A stretch of 20,985 nt of DNA, from the NCBI GenBank assembly GCA_910589655.1, contig CAJUTJ010000067.1:1-20985 (forward strand). The letters are read 5' to 3'. A program made the translations under genes and the position numbers. Under the pieces are notes generated by a model that was given only the letters and a program-made list of their open reading frames with translations, made no database searches and was not told where the DNA came from. Source of the stretch: an uncultured Acetatifactor sp. (GTDB taxonomy: Bacteria > Bacillota > Clostridia > Lachnospirales > Lachnospiraceae). Below, in pieces: positions 7,931 through 15,331 of this stretch (within the stretch, counting starts at the first letter, position 1; the number at the start of each line of letters is the position of its first letter).

Positions 7931-8935
7931 ATGAGTAAAACAAAATCTATACCTACAATGAAGGATGTAGCCATGGAAGCCGGTGTCGCTCTGGGTACGG
8001 TGTCTAAAGTGGTCAATGGCCTGCCTGTAGGTGATTCCTATAGGATCCGCGTAGAAGATGCCATTCGGAAATTGGATTATCAGGTCAACAGTTATGCGCA
8101 AGGACTGAAACTGCAAAAAACGCGAACGGTAGCGCTTCTGATTCCGAATACGCAGGAACCTTTTTATGCTTCTTTGGCGTACTATATTAATATTTCGTTG
8201 ATGAAGAGGAAATACAAAATGTTGTTATGTTCCACAGATTATGATATGGGGCAGGAACAGGAATACATTAAAATGGCACAACAGAATAAGGTGGATGGGA
8301 TTATTGGGCTGACTTATAATCCGGATCTGGTGATTGAGGAGGGGATCCCCTTTGTGGCGATTGACCGTTCCATGGGTTCCCAAATTCCTTGTGTGGCCAG
8401 CGACAATTTTGCCGGTGGACAGCTTGCGGCAGAGAAGCTGGCAGATTTGGGATGTAAAAAAGTGGCTTTCCTGCGGATAGGGGCATCTCTGGCAAATGAA
8501 CCAAATAAACGGAAAGCAGGCTTTGAGAACGGCTGTCTTTCACGCAATCTTTCCTATGAAATGAAGATACTGGACGACGGGGATTCCTGTGAAGAGTTTG
8601 ATGAATTTTTAACCGCGCATATGCGGGACGGGAAATTGGACTTTGACGGCCTCTTTTGTGTGACGGACGGTGTTGCGTATTATATTTTAAAAGTGCTGCG
8701 AAGGCTGAAACAGAAAGTTCCTGAGGATGTGCAGGTAATCGGCTTTGACGGTACGAAGCTTATGGGGGAGGATTATGTATGCTCTACCATTGTACAGCCC
8801 GCGGCAGAAATTGCCGAAATGTGCGTGGAGCTCCTTCTTCAGGAAAATAGGTCGGTAAAGCCGCCTTTGGTCTGCCTTCCCGTTGCTTATGCATATGGCG
8901 GCACAACATCCGAGCTCTTGGAAGGAAAAGAGTAA
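7931..8935 (+). CDS. LacI-family transcriptional repressor of the sucrose operon
   Basis: This 334-aa protein has a classic LacI/GalR layout. The N-terminal helix-turn-helix lies at residues 9-30 (TMKDVAMEAGVALGTVSKVVNG: TMKDVA at 9-14, TVSKVVN at 23-29) with the hinge helix near 50-62. A periplasmic-binding-protein-like effector domain runs from about 66 to 330, including AFLRIG and the DGLFCVTDG and VIGFDGT segments. The ATG at 7931 was preferred over an in-frame GTG at 7922 because GAGG (7917-7920) precedes it by 10 nt. It is divergent from the sugar operon and shares a region with three operator-like repeats, so it probably represses that operon and itself. The inducer is not visible; sucrose or a derivative is inferred. 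Confidence 0.92.
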   Translation: MSKTKSIPTMKDVAMEAGVALGTVSKVVNGLPVGDSYRIRVEDAIRKLDYQVNSYAQGLKLQKTRTVALLIPNTQEPFYASLAYYINISLMKRKYKMLLCSTDYDMGQEQEYIKMAQQNKVDGIIGLTYNPDLVIEEGIPFVAIDRSMGSQIPCVASDNFAGGQLAAEKLADLGCKKVAFLRIGASLANEPNKRKAGFENGCLSRNLSYEMKILDDGDSCEEFDEFLTAHMRDGKLDFDGLFCVTDGVAYYILKVLRRLKQKVPEDVQVIGFDGTKLMGEDYVCSTIVQPAAEIAEMCVELLLQENRSVKPPLVCLPVAYAYGGTTSELLEGKE

Positions 8936-9036
8936 GGAAGTGCACAAATAGTGCTGCGGCAGGATTGGCGCCCGTTGTCTGCAGCGGGGCTGCCGGCTGT
9001 CAAGCTACGCGTACAAAGCGGCGGAAGCTGCAGCGG

Positions 9037-10377
9037 TTATGGAAAAGAAAGCAATTGTTTTCTGCGAATCATATAATAAATCATCCCTGTCATATCTGCA
9101 AGAAACCATCCGATAGGAACCGACCACCAGATTCCGGCTACACCGAAAACAGGAAGGGCGGAGAGCAGATAGGCCAGCGCCACTCTGGTGCCCAGTGAAA
9201 TCACGGTAAGGATTACGGACATATCCGGCTTTCCCAGCGCCCGGTACAGGCCGTACAGCAGGAACAGACACCCGATGCCGCAATAGAAGGCGCCTTCGAT
9301 ATGCAGATAGCGGATTCCCTCCGCAATCACCTTTGCCTCTCCGGCATCTACGAACAATTCCATCAAGGGACGTGCAAATATCCACACTGCAGCAGATACA
9401 ACCAGACAAAAAACAGCCGAAAGCAACACCGCTCCTTTCAGACCGCTGCGGATGCGGTCTTCCTTTTTTGCACCGTAATTCTGGGCGATAAAGGTTGAAA
9501 ACGCATTTCCGAAGTCTTGGACGGGCATATATGCAAAGGCGTCAATCTTGACGGCGGCAGCGAAAGCTGCCATGATGGACGGCCCGAAGCTGTTCACCAG
9601 CCCTTGTACCATGAGAATCCCCAGATTCATGACGGACTGTTGGATGCAGGTCAAAACGGAAAATCCGGCGATTTCTTTGATACAGGCCCATCGGATGCGG
9701 ACGGAGTTTCCCTTTGGCCGAAGCTGCGGGCAGCGCAGCAAGGCATACAGGGTAATCCCTATACCGGAGATATATTGCGCGATTACGGTGGCTTCCGCCG
9801 CGCCGGAAATGCCCCGCTCGAGCCCCAATACAAACCATAAGTCCATAATAATGTTCAATACGGCGGATATTGCCAAAAAAATCAAGGGCACAAAGGAATT
9901 TCCGATGGCCCTCAGAAGGGATGCAAAGTAATTATACAGGAAAGTGGCGGTAATTCCGCAGAAGATTACAATGAGATACTCCCGCATACCGTCCCATACT
10001 TCCGGCGGAACCCGTAGGAAAAAACGGATACCGTTCAGACAGGCAAAGGCAAGGACATTAAGCAGAAATGTTAATCCCGCAATTAATACAAAGGATGCGT
10101 ACACGCCTTCCCGCAGCCCCTTTTCGTCCTTTCTGCCGAACCGGATAGAGAAAACCGTCCCGCTGCCCATGCAGAGCCCCAGCAGGATTGAGGTTAGAAA
10201 AGTCATCAACGTAAAGGAGGAACCGACGGCTGCTAAGGCGTTGGCTCCTAAGAATTTACCTACGATTAACGTATCTGCAATATTATAGCATTGCTGCAAT
10301 AGATTCCCTAAAATCATGGGGACGGCGAAGCGCAGCATGGAGCGCATTACGGGTCCCTTTGTCAAATCCTGATTCAT
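9037..10377 (-). CDS. MATE family efflux transporter
   Basis: This 446-aa membrane protein belongs to the multidrug and toxic compound extrusion family, which exports cationic or other small compounds by sodium or proton antiport. The N-terminal pattern LTKGPVMRSMLRFAVPMILGNLLQQCYNIADTLIVGKFLG is diagnostic (residues 5-44; key GNLLQQ and DTLIVG). About twelve membrane helices in two repeated bundles are visible, as is VQDFGNAFSTFIAQNYGAKKEDR, the usual second-half segment. The ATG at 10377 was chosen over one 18 bases upstream because AGAGG lies just before it. It converges with the lacI-type gene (101-bp gap without a clear terminator) and diverges from the GNAT gene. Substrate is unknown. 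Confidence 0.93.
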   Translation of the reverse strand: MNQDLTKGPVMRSMLRFAVPMILGNLLQQCYNIADTLIVGKFLGANALAAVGSSFTLMTFLTSILLGLCMGSGTVFSIRFGRKDEKGLREGVYASFVLIAGLTFLLNVLAFACLNGIRFFLRVPPEVWDGMREYLIVIFCGITATFLYNYFASLLRAIGNSFVPLIFLAISAVLNIIMDLWFVLGLERGISGAAEATVIAQYISGIGITLYALLRCPQLRPKGNSVRIRWACIKEIAGFSVLTCIQQSVMNLGILMVQGLVNSFGPSIMAAFAAAVKIDAFAYMPVQDFGNAFSTFIAQNYGAKKEDRIRSGLKGAVLLSAVFCLVVSAAVWIFARPLMELFVDAGEAKVIAEGIRYLHIEGAFYCGIGCLFLLYGLYRALGKPDMSVILTVISLGTRVALAYLLSALPVFGVAGIWWSVPIGWFLADMTGMIYYMIRRKQLLSFP

Positions 10378-10416
10378 TGATATACCTCTTTGCACGTTTT
10401 GGAGTGTGTTGAAATT

Positions 10417-10445
10417 ATCTTAACAAAAATGAATATATGCGTCAA
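10417..10445 (-). promoter_or_regulatory. Promoter of the MATE gene
   Basis: On the minus strand TTGACG (plus 10440-10445) and TAAGAT (plus 10417-10422) are separated by 17 bp. They lie 40-68 bp upstream of the MATE start codon. This is a good sigma-A match. Confidence 0.6.
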
Positions 10446-10467
10446 CTTTGCTTTGGCTATTTTTGAG

Positions 10468-10496
10468 TTGCTCTTTTGACAAGCTGACCATATAAT
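10468..10496 (+). promoter_or_regulatory. Probable promoter of the GNAT gene
   Basis: A perfect TATAAT (10491-10496) is preceded at 17 bp by TTGCTC (10468-10473). A perfect TTGACA also occurs at 10476-10481 but has only a poor -10 at the proper distance. The exact promoter is therefore uncertain, though the region clearly looks like one. Confidence 0.5.
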
Positions 10497-10553
10497 AAAA
10501 GATATACGAAATTGAAAATTATCAATGTGCTTTGAGGAACGGTGGGAGTAAGG

Positions 10554-11327
10554 ATGGGATTTACCAATCAAGAGATTTGGCAGATTGCGATGGAACAGTC
10601 TGCCATAGACGCAAACTGTAACGCGGAGGATTTTAAGGGCAGCCGGAATGTGGTGGTGGCATCCGTGAAAAACGAAAAAGCCAGAAAATACTTGGAACTG
10701 CCTCTTCCGTGCAACTTTATTTCTTACGGGAATAATATTGTGGCATCCGTTCAGGAGGATTTCAGAGAAGCAGCTTCTTCTTATATAGAACGGTATCCCG
10801 TGGAGCATTGCTTTGAAACGCCTAATATGCATGTTATAAATGACGCATTGCAGAAACAAAAGCATCGGATATGCTTTATGGCGGAATATTTTCTGCCGGA
10901 TCCGGACTGTCTGCGGGAATTGGAATGCGGATATGAGCTGAGGGTTCTCCGTCAGAAGGATTTTGCACCGTTATATCGGAAGGAGTGGAGCAACGCCCTC
11001 TGTGAAAAACGGAAAGAACTGGATGTTCTGGGTGTCGGCGCATATGACGGGGATACGCTTGCGGGCATGGCTGCCTGTTCCGCCGACTGTGACACCATGT
11101 GGCAGATCGGTGTGGACGTACTGCCGCAATACCGCAGGAAAGGAATTGCGTCTGCGCTGACCAGCCGTCTTGCGCTGGAAATAATAAAGGAAGGGAAAGT
11201 TCCCTTTTATTGTGCGGCATGGTGCAATATAAAGTCGGTCAGAAACGCAATCAAAAGCGGTTTCAGACCCGCATGGGTAGAGATGACGGCAAAGCCCTTT
11301 TCGGTGGTGGATGAGATGAACGGATGA
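10554..11327 (+). CDS. GNAT family N-acetyltransferase
   Basis: This 257-aa protein should transfer an acetyl group from acetyl-CoA to an amine of unknown identity. The GNAT fold occupies about residues 125-250. The acetyl-CoA pyrophosphate loop is visible as QYRRKGIA (192-199), following the beta strand WQIGVDVLP. The segment CNIKSVRNAIKSGF (224-237) is the usual late GNAT helix. The N-terminal 120 residues form an extra domain without a motif I recognise. The ATG at 10554 has GGGAG at 10544-10548; an in-frame GTG at 10542 would overlap that site. The gene is followed after 91 bp by a membrane protein gene on the same strand. Confidence 0.85.
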   Translation: MGFTNQEIWQIAMEQSAIDANCNAEDFKGSRNVVVASVKNEKARKYLELPLPCNFISYGNNIVASVQEDFREAASSYIERYPVEHCFETPNMHVINDALQKQKHRICFMAEYFLPDPDCLRELECGYELRVLRQKDFAPLYRKEWSNALCEKRKELDVLGVGAYDGDTLAGMAACSADCDTMWQIGVDVLPQYRRKGIASALTSRLALEIIKEGKVPFYCAAWCNIKSVRNAIKSGFRPAWVEMTAKPFSVVDEMNG

Positions 11328-11418
11328 GAAAGCGCTTGAAGTTACATACTGCCATTCTTGAAAACAAGAAGTGAGATTCAGCGGTATACAGGAAGTGTTT
11401 TTCGGGAAAGATAATTCC

Positions 11419-11976
11419 ATGAAGACGAAAAACAATGTATGCCGCCCTACAATCAGGACCTTTGACTTTTATGTGCTTTTATTTTTCCTCCTCTCCTTTA
11501 TCGGCTGGCTGTGGGAGGTGGGGATTTATTTGGTGAAGGAGCACACATGGATTAACAGAGGTGTTTATCTCGGCCCCTATCTGCCCATTTATGGTGCAGG
11601 GGGGCTTTTGTTGTGGTTTTTGCTTCACCGCTTCCATGAGAAGAAATTTCAGACATTCCTGATGTCCGCAGTGGTCTGTTCAGTGGTGGAATATGGCACC
11701 AGTGCGTTCTTGGAGTGGAGGTGGGGGATGAGATGGTGGGATTACAGCGGTTATGCCATGAACATAAACGGAAGAATCTGCCTGCTGGGAGCCGTCTGCT
11801 TCGGTCTGGGAGGAATGCTGTTAAACTGCTACTTTATTCCTGTCTATATGTGGCTTTATCACAAGATTCCTCCAAAGCGACGGATGCTTTTGTGCGCTAT
11901 CCTGCTGACTGTTTTCGTGCTGGATGCAACCTCCTGTGCCATAAGCCCCAACAGAGGGCATGGGATTGCATGGTAG
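11419..11976 (+). CDS. Putative ABC-transporter type IV membrane protein (CmpB-like)
   Basis: This 185-aa membrane protein matches the family named putative ABC-transporter type IV (ABC_trans_CmpB), whose function is not established. Characteristic residues are FIGWLWE (27-33), NRGVYLGPYLPIYG (46-59), EYGTS (91-95), WWDYSGYAMNINGRICL (106-122) and a following FGLGG. Five or so membrane helices are visible. The ATG at 11419 was preferred to an in-frame GTG at 11371 because the protein then starts with a short polar segment before the first helix, and a GGGAAAG lies 9-10 nt upstream. No ATPase accompanies it, so the transporter name should not be taken literally. Confidence 0.8.
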   Translation: MKTKNNVCRPTIRTFDFYVLLFFLLSFIGWLWEVGIYLVKEHTWINRGVYLGPYLPIYGAGGLLLWFLLHRFHEKKFQTFLMSAVVCSVVEYGTSAFLEWRWGMRWWDYSGYAMNINGRICLLGAVCFGLGGMLLNCYFIPVYMWLYHKIPPKRRMLLCAILLTVFVLDATSCAISPNRGHGIAW

Positions 11977-11993
11977 GAAAAACGGAAAAGTTG

Positions 11994-12002
11994 TGATATA
12001 AT
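11994..12002 (+). promoter_or_regulatory. Extended -10 promoter of the Dabb-domain gene
   Basis: TGATATAAT is a perfect TATAAT (11997-12002) with the extended TGn element. No good -35 is at the expected distance. It is 30 bp before the start codon of the next gene. TTGTG and CACAA flank it as a short inverted repeat that could bind a regulator. Confidence 0.5.
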
Positions 12003-12031
12003 TGACCACAAAAAGCAAAGGAGAAGTTTTC

Positions 12032-12337
12032 ATGGTAAAACACGTTATTTTATGGACATTAAAGGACAACCTGACAAGGGAGGAAAAGGCAGTCATAAAA
12101 AAAGGGATTAAGGAGGGGTTAGAGGGACTGGCGGGCAGAATCCCCGGTCTTACGGAGATAAAGGTTTATACGGAAGGGCTTCCTGGCTCCAATGCCGATC
12201 TGATGCTGGATTCTTCTTTTGCGGATGAAGATTCCCTGAAAGGCTATGCGGTACATCCGGAGCATGTGGCAGTGGCGGACGGAAAGGTGCGTCCCTACAC
12301 CGCGTCCAGAGTATGTCTGGATTATGTTGTTGAGTAG
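12032..12337 (+). CDS. Dabb-domain (stress-responsive A/B barrel) protein
   Basis: This 101-aa protein is a single Dabb domain, a dimeric ferredoxin-like barrel. The start MVKHVILWTLKD (1-12) and the YAVHPEH segment (72-78), with H4 and H75/H78, are typical of the family. Members have varied or unknown roles; some plant members respond to stress and some act as enzymes. Function here is not predictable. The ATG at 12032 follows AAGGAG (12018-12023) by 8 nt. It has its own likely promoter and is followed after 107 bp by an HD-domain gene on the same strand. A hairpin GTTCAG/CTGAAC (12382-12401) lies between them. Confidence 0.85.
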   Translation: MVKHVILWTLKDNLTREEKAVIKKGIKEGLEGLAGRIPGLTEIKVYTEGLPGSNADLMLDSSFADEDSLKGYAVHPEHVAVADGKVRPYTASRVCLDYVVE

Positions 12338-12444
12338 AGCCGGAATATTTATACCGGAAATGCCGACGGAAATTAGAAACGGTTCAGATAGGTCGCTGAA
12401 CAGTTACGGTAATTTTACAATGAAAGAAAGGCTTGGTTAAAGAA

Positions 12445-13038
12445 ATGGAAAGCACAATTACAAGACAGGAAGCATTGGACTTATTGCGGAAATATAATAA
12501 AGAACCCTTCCATATTCTCCACGGGCTTACGGTGGAGGGAGTGATGCGTTATTTTGCGCAGGAAACCGGCAATGGAGGAGAGGGAGAGTATTGGGGAATC
12601 GTGGGTCTGCTGCACGATATTGATTTTGAACTCTATCCCGAGGAACATTGTATTAAGGCGCCGGAGCTTCTGCGGGAAAACGGCGTATCCGAGGAAATGA
12701 TTTATTCTATTTGCAGTCATGGGTATGGATTATGCTGTGATGTGGAGCCGAAACATGAAATGGAGAAGATTTTGTTTGCTTCCGATGAACTGACAGGGCT
12801 GATTGGGGCAGCGGTCCGGATGCGTCCCTCCAAGAGTGTCATGGACATGGAGCTTTCCAGCCTGAAGAAAAAGTACAAGGATAAAAAATTTGCCGCGGGC
12901 TGTTCCAGAGAGGTAATAGCAGCCGGTGCGGAAAGACTGGGCTGGGAACTGGATACACTGTTGGAGAAGACGATCTTTGCCATGCGTTCCTGCGAAGAAA
13001 GCGTTAACAGTGAAATGGAACGGTTGTCGTTATTCTAA
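12445..13038 (+). CDS. HD-domain protein (putative phosphohydrolase)
   Basis: This 197-aa protein carries an HD domain, a metal-dependent phosphohydrolase fold. The metal ligands can be traced: H26 in HILHG, H57-D58 in GLLHDIDFE, H92 in ICSHGYG and D114 in FASDELTGL. This matches the H...HD...D pattern and resembles small HD proteins of Clostridia often called HDIG/HD hydrolases. The substrate is unknown. The ATG at 12445 lacks a strong ribosome binding site (GAAAGG about 13 nt upstream); the alternative TTG at 12433 is too close to that site. Its 3' end overlaps by 9 bp the convergent small gene at 13030-13257. Confidence 0.85.
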   Translation: MESTITRQEALDLLRKYNKEPFHILHGLTVEGVMRYFAQETGNGGEGEYWGIVGLLHDIDFELYPEEHCIKAPELLRENGVSEEMIYSICSHGYGLCCDVEPKHEMEKILFASDELTGLIGAAVRMRPSKSVMDMELSSLKKKYKDKKFAAGCSREVIAAGAERLGWELDTLLEKTIFAMRSCEESVNSEMERLSLF

Positions 13039-13257
13039 ATAGTTTTGCAGCAGCTGATAGTCATCATCCTGAGTACACACTACCTGAGAATCTTCCAAAA
13101 CGGATTTGTTGCATAAAATGGATACGAGTACATAGTGTGAGAGCATGGATCTCAGATTCAGGATGCTGCCGTCAGTTGTGTGGAAAAAAACTTGTCCGGT
13201 ACACTTTTCTGCAGCGGCCAAAAAATCGTTTACGTCAATCCCCTCTTTTAATCTCAT
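13030..13257 (-). CDS. Small conserved-looking protein of unknown function
   Basis: This 75-aa cytosolic protein begins MRLKEGIDVNDFLAAAEKC and has a short alpha/beta pattern: strand QVFFHTTDG, then LNLRSMLSHYVLVSILC, and an acidic C-terminus. It resembles a group of small clostridial proteins, often mislabelled polyA polymerase, which may have an HPr-like fold; this is from memory and unverified. AAAGGGG lies about 7 nt upstream of the ATG at 13257, better than the in-frame ATG at 13284. The reading is convergent with the HD gene, with a 9-bp overlap. The 400-bp AT-rich region upstream contains spaced repeats that might regulate it. Confidence 0.65.
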   Translation of the reverse strand: MRLKEGIDVNDFLAAAEKCTGQVFFHTTDGSILNLRSMLSHYVLVSILCNKSVLEDSQVVCTQDDDYQLLQNYLE

Positions 13258-13668
13258 AAGTAAACCCCTTTCTATAAGAAACATTTTTAAATAGAAACCC
13301 TTACAATGAACCTTTTACGGATAGAAACCCTTTCGGCAGAAAGCTTAAAATAGAAACGACATATATAATAAAACAGAGTTCCGATAAATCCCTCTTTTGA
13401 AACGAAAAGACCTCTGACAAAATGCCCTCTTTAATCACAGAACCTTCTATATAGAATTAAAAAATCAAGTCTAATTGAATTGTGAACTGTAATTATCATA
13501 TCACGAACCCGGAAAAAAGTCATTACTTGTTTTGAATAAAGTGAATAAAAATACATTTAAGAAAAAATTAAATAATTTTCCAGAAAAAAATATCACGAAT
13601 AAATGGACAAAACATACCTTAAAGATATAAAATAGAAGAAAATGTTTACACAAAGGAAAGGATTTATT
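13258..13668. other. AT-rich divergent intergenic region with spaced repeats
   Basis: No gene was seen in this 411-bp stretch. ATAGAAACCCTT occurs at 13291-13302 and 13321-13332, and ATAGAAAC again at 13350-13357, spaced 30 and 29 bp. These could be regulator sites or leader elements of the minus-strand small gene. A promoter for the plus-strand lipoprotein gene lies at the right end. Confidence 0.6.
13604..13631 (+). promoter_or_regulatory. Probable promoter of the DUF3048 lipoprotein gene
   Basis: TGGACA (13604-13609) and TATAAA (13626-13631) are separated by 16 bp, about 40 bp before the start codon. The match is fair and the location fits. Confidence 0.5.
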
Positions 13669-14868
13669 ATGAAAAAGAAAGCATTAGCAGCAATCATATT
13701 AACAATGAGTCTCTTTGCCACGGCCTGCGGCGATGACGGAAACCTAGATTCTTCCCGTGCACCCGTGCAGCTGGATCCTCAGGCTGTTGCCAGCTCCACC
13801 CCTGCCCCCCAGCCTGTTGCAACACCCGAGGCAACTCCCGAACCGGGGGCAACGGGACAGGTGATTACGGATAGAGTAGTGAAGGACGGCAAGATGCAAA
13901 GCTACCTGACCGGCGAATGGGTGGATGAAGAGATCGGAAACAGAAGACCGATCAGCGTGGCCATGCCCAATCAGAAGAGCTGTCTTCCCCACTATGGTAT
14001 TACAAATGCCAGCGTAATTTATCAGATGCCTTTGAGGGATAACCTGACCAGACTGCTGTGTGTTTTTGAGGACTTTGACGATTTGGACCGCATCGGCCCT
14101 GTTAGAAGTATCCGTACATATATGGTGTATACCGGAATGGAGCATGATTCCATTGTATGTCACTGGGGATCAGCCGTATATGCAAACGATCTGCTGAACA
14201 GCGCAGAGGTTGACAATATCAGCCAAGCTACACAGGGAATTGCAAAGCCCACTTCGGTAGCGTTCGACAGATATAACAGAGCAGGAAAATATAATGATAC
14301 CGACTCGGCGTATATGTTTATAGACGGTTTGATGAAAGGTGTGGAGCAGAGAGGCTACAGCTGGGATTACGACAGCTCCTTCGAACCGAAGTTCCTGTTT
14401 GCGGCCGAGGGTTCCAGAGCTACATATGACGATGCCCAGAGCGCCACAAAGATCTGGCCCGGCACAAAGGGTAACTATAATACCGTAAGCGCATATTTTG
14501 AGTATAATCCATCAACCAATAAATACGAATATTCCGAGTACGGCAGTCCGTTAAAAGACGAGCATAACGGAGAGACGGTTCAGGTTGATAATGTGGTTCT
14601 TCAGATCTGCTACGGAGAAGAAATAGATGCTCATGGTTATCTGGCCATGGAGATGCACCGAGATGAACAGCATCCCGGAAACGGCGACGGCAGAATGCTT
14701 TTCTTTACAAACGGTAAGGTGGTAGAAGGCTACTGGGAGAGAAAGGACGGCGACGACAAACCCGCTAAGTACTATGATGCGGACGGAAACGAGCTGGTCT
14801 TTAATCAGGGTAAGACTTTTATCTGCCATATTTGGAACAAGTGGGAAGATTATATTAAATATGAGTAA
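13669..14868 (+). CDS. DUF3048 (YerB-like) lipoprotein
   Basis: This 399-aa surface lipoprotein has a signal peptide (residues 1-19) and lipobox FATAC with Cys20. A Pro/Thr/Ala/Glu-rich linker covers about 41-63 and probably spans the cell wall. The remainder is a DUF3048 domain, recognisable by NRRPISVAMPN (91-101), a TRLLCVFE segment, and RIGPVRSIRTY (141-151). The family includes Bacillus YerB; its molecular role is not established. A ribosome binding site (GGAAAGG) precedes the ATG at 13669 by about 8 nt, so the in-frame ATG at 13642 was rejected. The gene stands alone between its own promoter and a pair of hairpins. Confidence 0.9.
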   Translation: MKKKALAAIILTMSLFATACGDDGNLDSSRAPVQLDPQAVASSTPAPQPVATPEATPEPGATGQVITDRVVKDGKMQSYLTGEWVDEEIGNRRPISVAMPNQKSCLPHYGITNASVIYQMPLRDNLTRLLCVFEDFDDLDRIGPVRSIRTYMVYTGMEHDSIVCHWGSAVYANDLLNSAEVDNISQATQGIAKPTSVAFDRYNRAGKYNDTDSAYMFIDGLMKGVEQRGYSWDYDSSFEPKFLFAAEGSRATYDDAQSATKIWPGTKGNYNTVSAYFEYNPSTNKYEYSEYGSPLKDEHNGETVQVDNVVLQICYGEEIDAHGYLAMEMHRDEQHPGNGDGRMLFFTNGKVVEGYWERKDGDDKPAKYYDADGNELVFNQGKTFICHIWNKWEDYIKYE

Positions 14869-14870
14869 AT

Positions 14871-14929
14871 CATATGGCATCAGCCGTATGATGTTGCAGC
14901 AGGATGCTTATCGTTTTGGAGCATCCTGC
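14871..14929 (+). terminator. Two tandem hairpins after the DUF3048 gene
   Basis: CATATGGC (14871-14878) pairs with GCCGTATG (14883-14890). GCAGGATGCT (14899-14908) pairs perfectly with AGCATCCTGC (14920-14929) around an 11-nt loop. They begin 3 bp after the stop codon. The T-run after the second stem is poor, so they may end or protect the transcript without being an ideal intrinsic terminator. Confidence 0.55.
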
Positions 14930-15043
14930 ACTGCATTTCGGGCATAAAGCGGTGAAAGAGCTGCCGGTCGTATCCGGGAAATGATTTCGAGAGATTGCGG
15001 GGACAGGGAACAAGGCCGGCGGAAGGTATGGAGGGACAGAGGT

Positions 15044-15313
15044 ATGCGGAAGGACGATTTGAATGCCAAAGCGGAAATAGGGGTCTACTGCCAGCACTTC
15101 GGAAAGCCGGAGAACTCTAAATTTTCCGTTATTTTATTACATGATATGGCGCAAGGACATAATAGATGGCCTAATATATGGGAAAAAGAACGATGGAATG
15201 TAAATAAAGATATATTGGATGCCATTGAGTACTATACAACAGGTGAAGGCTGTACGGACTTTATGAAATGGAAAATGCAAGGGAAATATATGCCGGCAAA
15301 CATGTGGTCGTAA
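15044..15313 (+). CDS. Hypothetical small protein
   Basis: I do not recognise this 89-aa protein. It is soluble by appearance, without signal peptide or membrane helix. It has a hydrophobic strand FSVILLHD, several Trp residues (WPNIWEKERW) and a helical C-terminal half ending KYMPANMWS. The coding case rests on a strong ribosome binding site, GGAGGG (15030-15035), 8 nt before the ATG, and on filling a gap between genes. An in-frame ATG exists at 14981 but gives a low-complexity basic N-terminus and no ribosome site. It converges with the membrane glycosyltransferase gene, 18 bp away. Confidence 0.5.
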   Translation: MRKDDLNAKAEIGVYCQHFGKPENSKFSVILLHDMAQGHNRWPNIWEKERWNVNKDILDAIEYYTTGEGCTDFMKWKMQGKYMPANMWS

Positions 15314-15331
15314 CAGGTGATGAGGAGGCAG

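Noticed and set aside
8936..9036. CGGCAG (8957-8962) and CTGCCG (8990-8995) as a terminator between the convergent lacI-type and MATE genes
   Set aside because: The stem is only 6 bp with a 27-nt loop, and no T-run follows on either strand.
10374..10865. Minus-strand open frame of 163 aa antisense to the GNAT gene
   Set aside because: The GNAT frame has recognisable motifs and a promoter; this frame has neither and overlaps the divergent promoter region.
11327..11340. AGAAAGCGCTTGAA, resembling a CcpA catabolite response site
   Set aside because: The core AAAGCGCTT matches but the outer half-site does not, and it lies at the end of the GNAT gene with no sugar gene beside it. Chance is likely.
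13482..13492. GTGAACTGTAA, similar to the end of the putative mobile element at 17178
   Set aside because: No partner inverted end or flanking duplication was found nearby.
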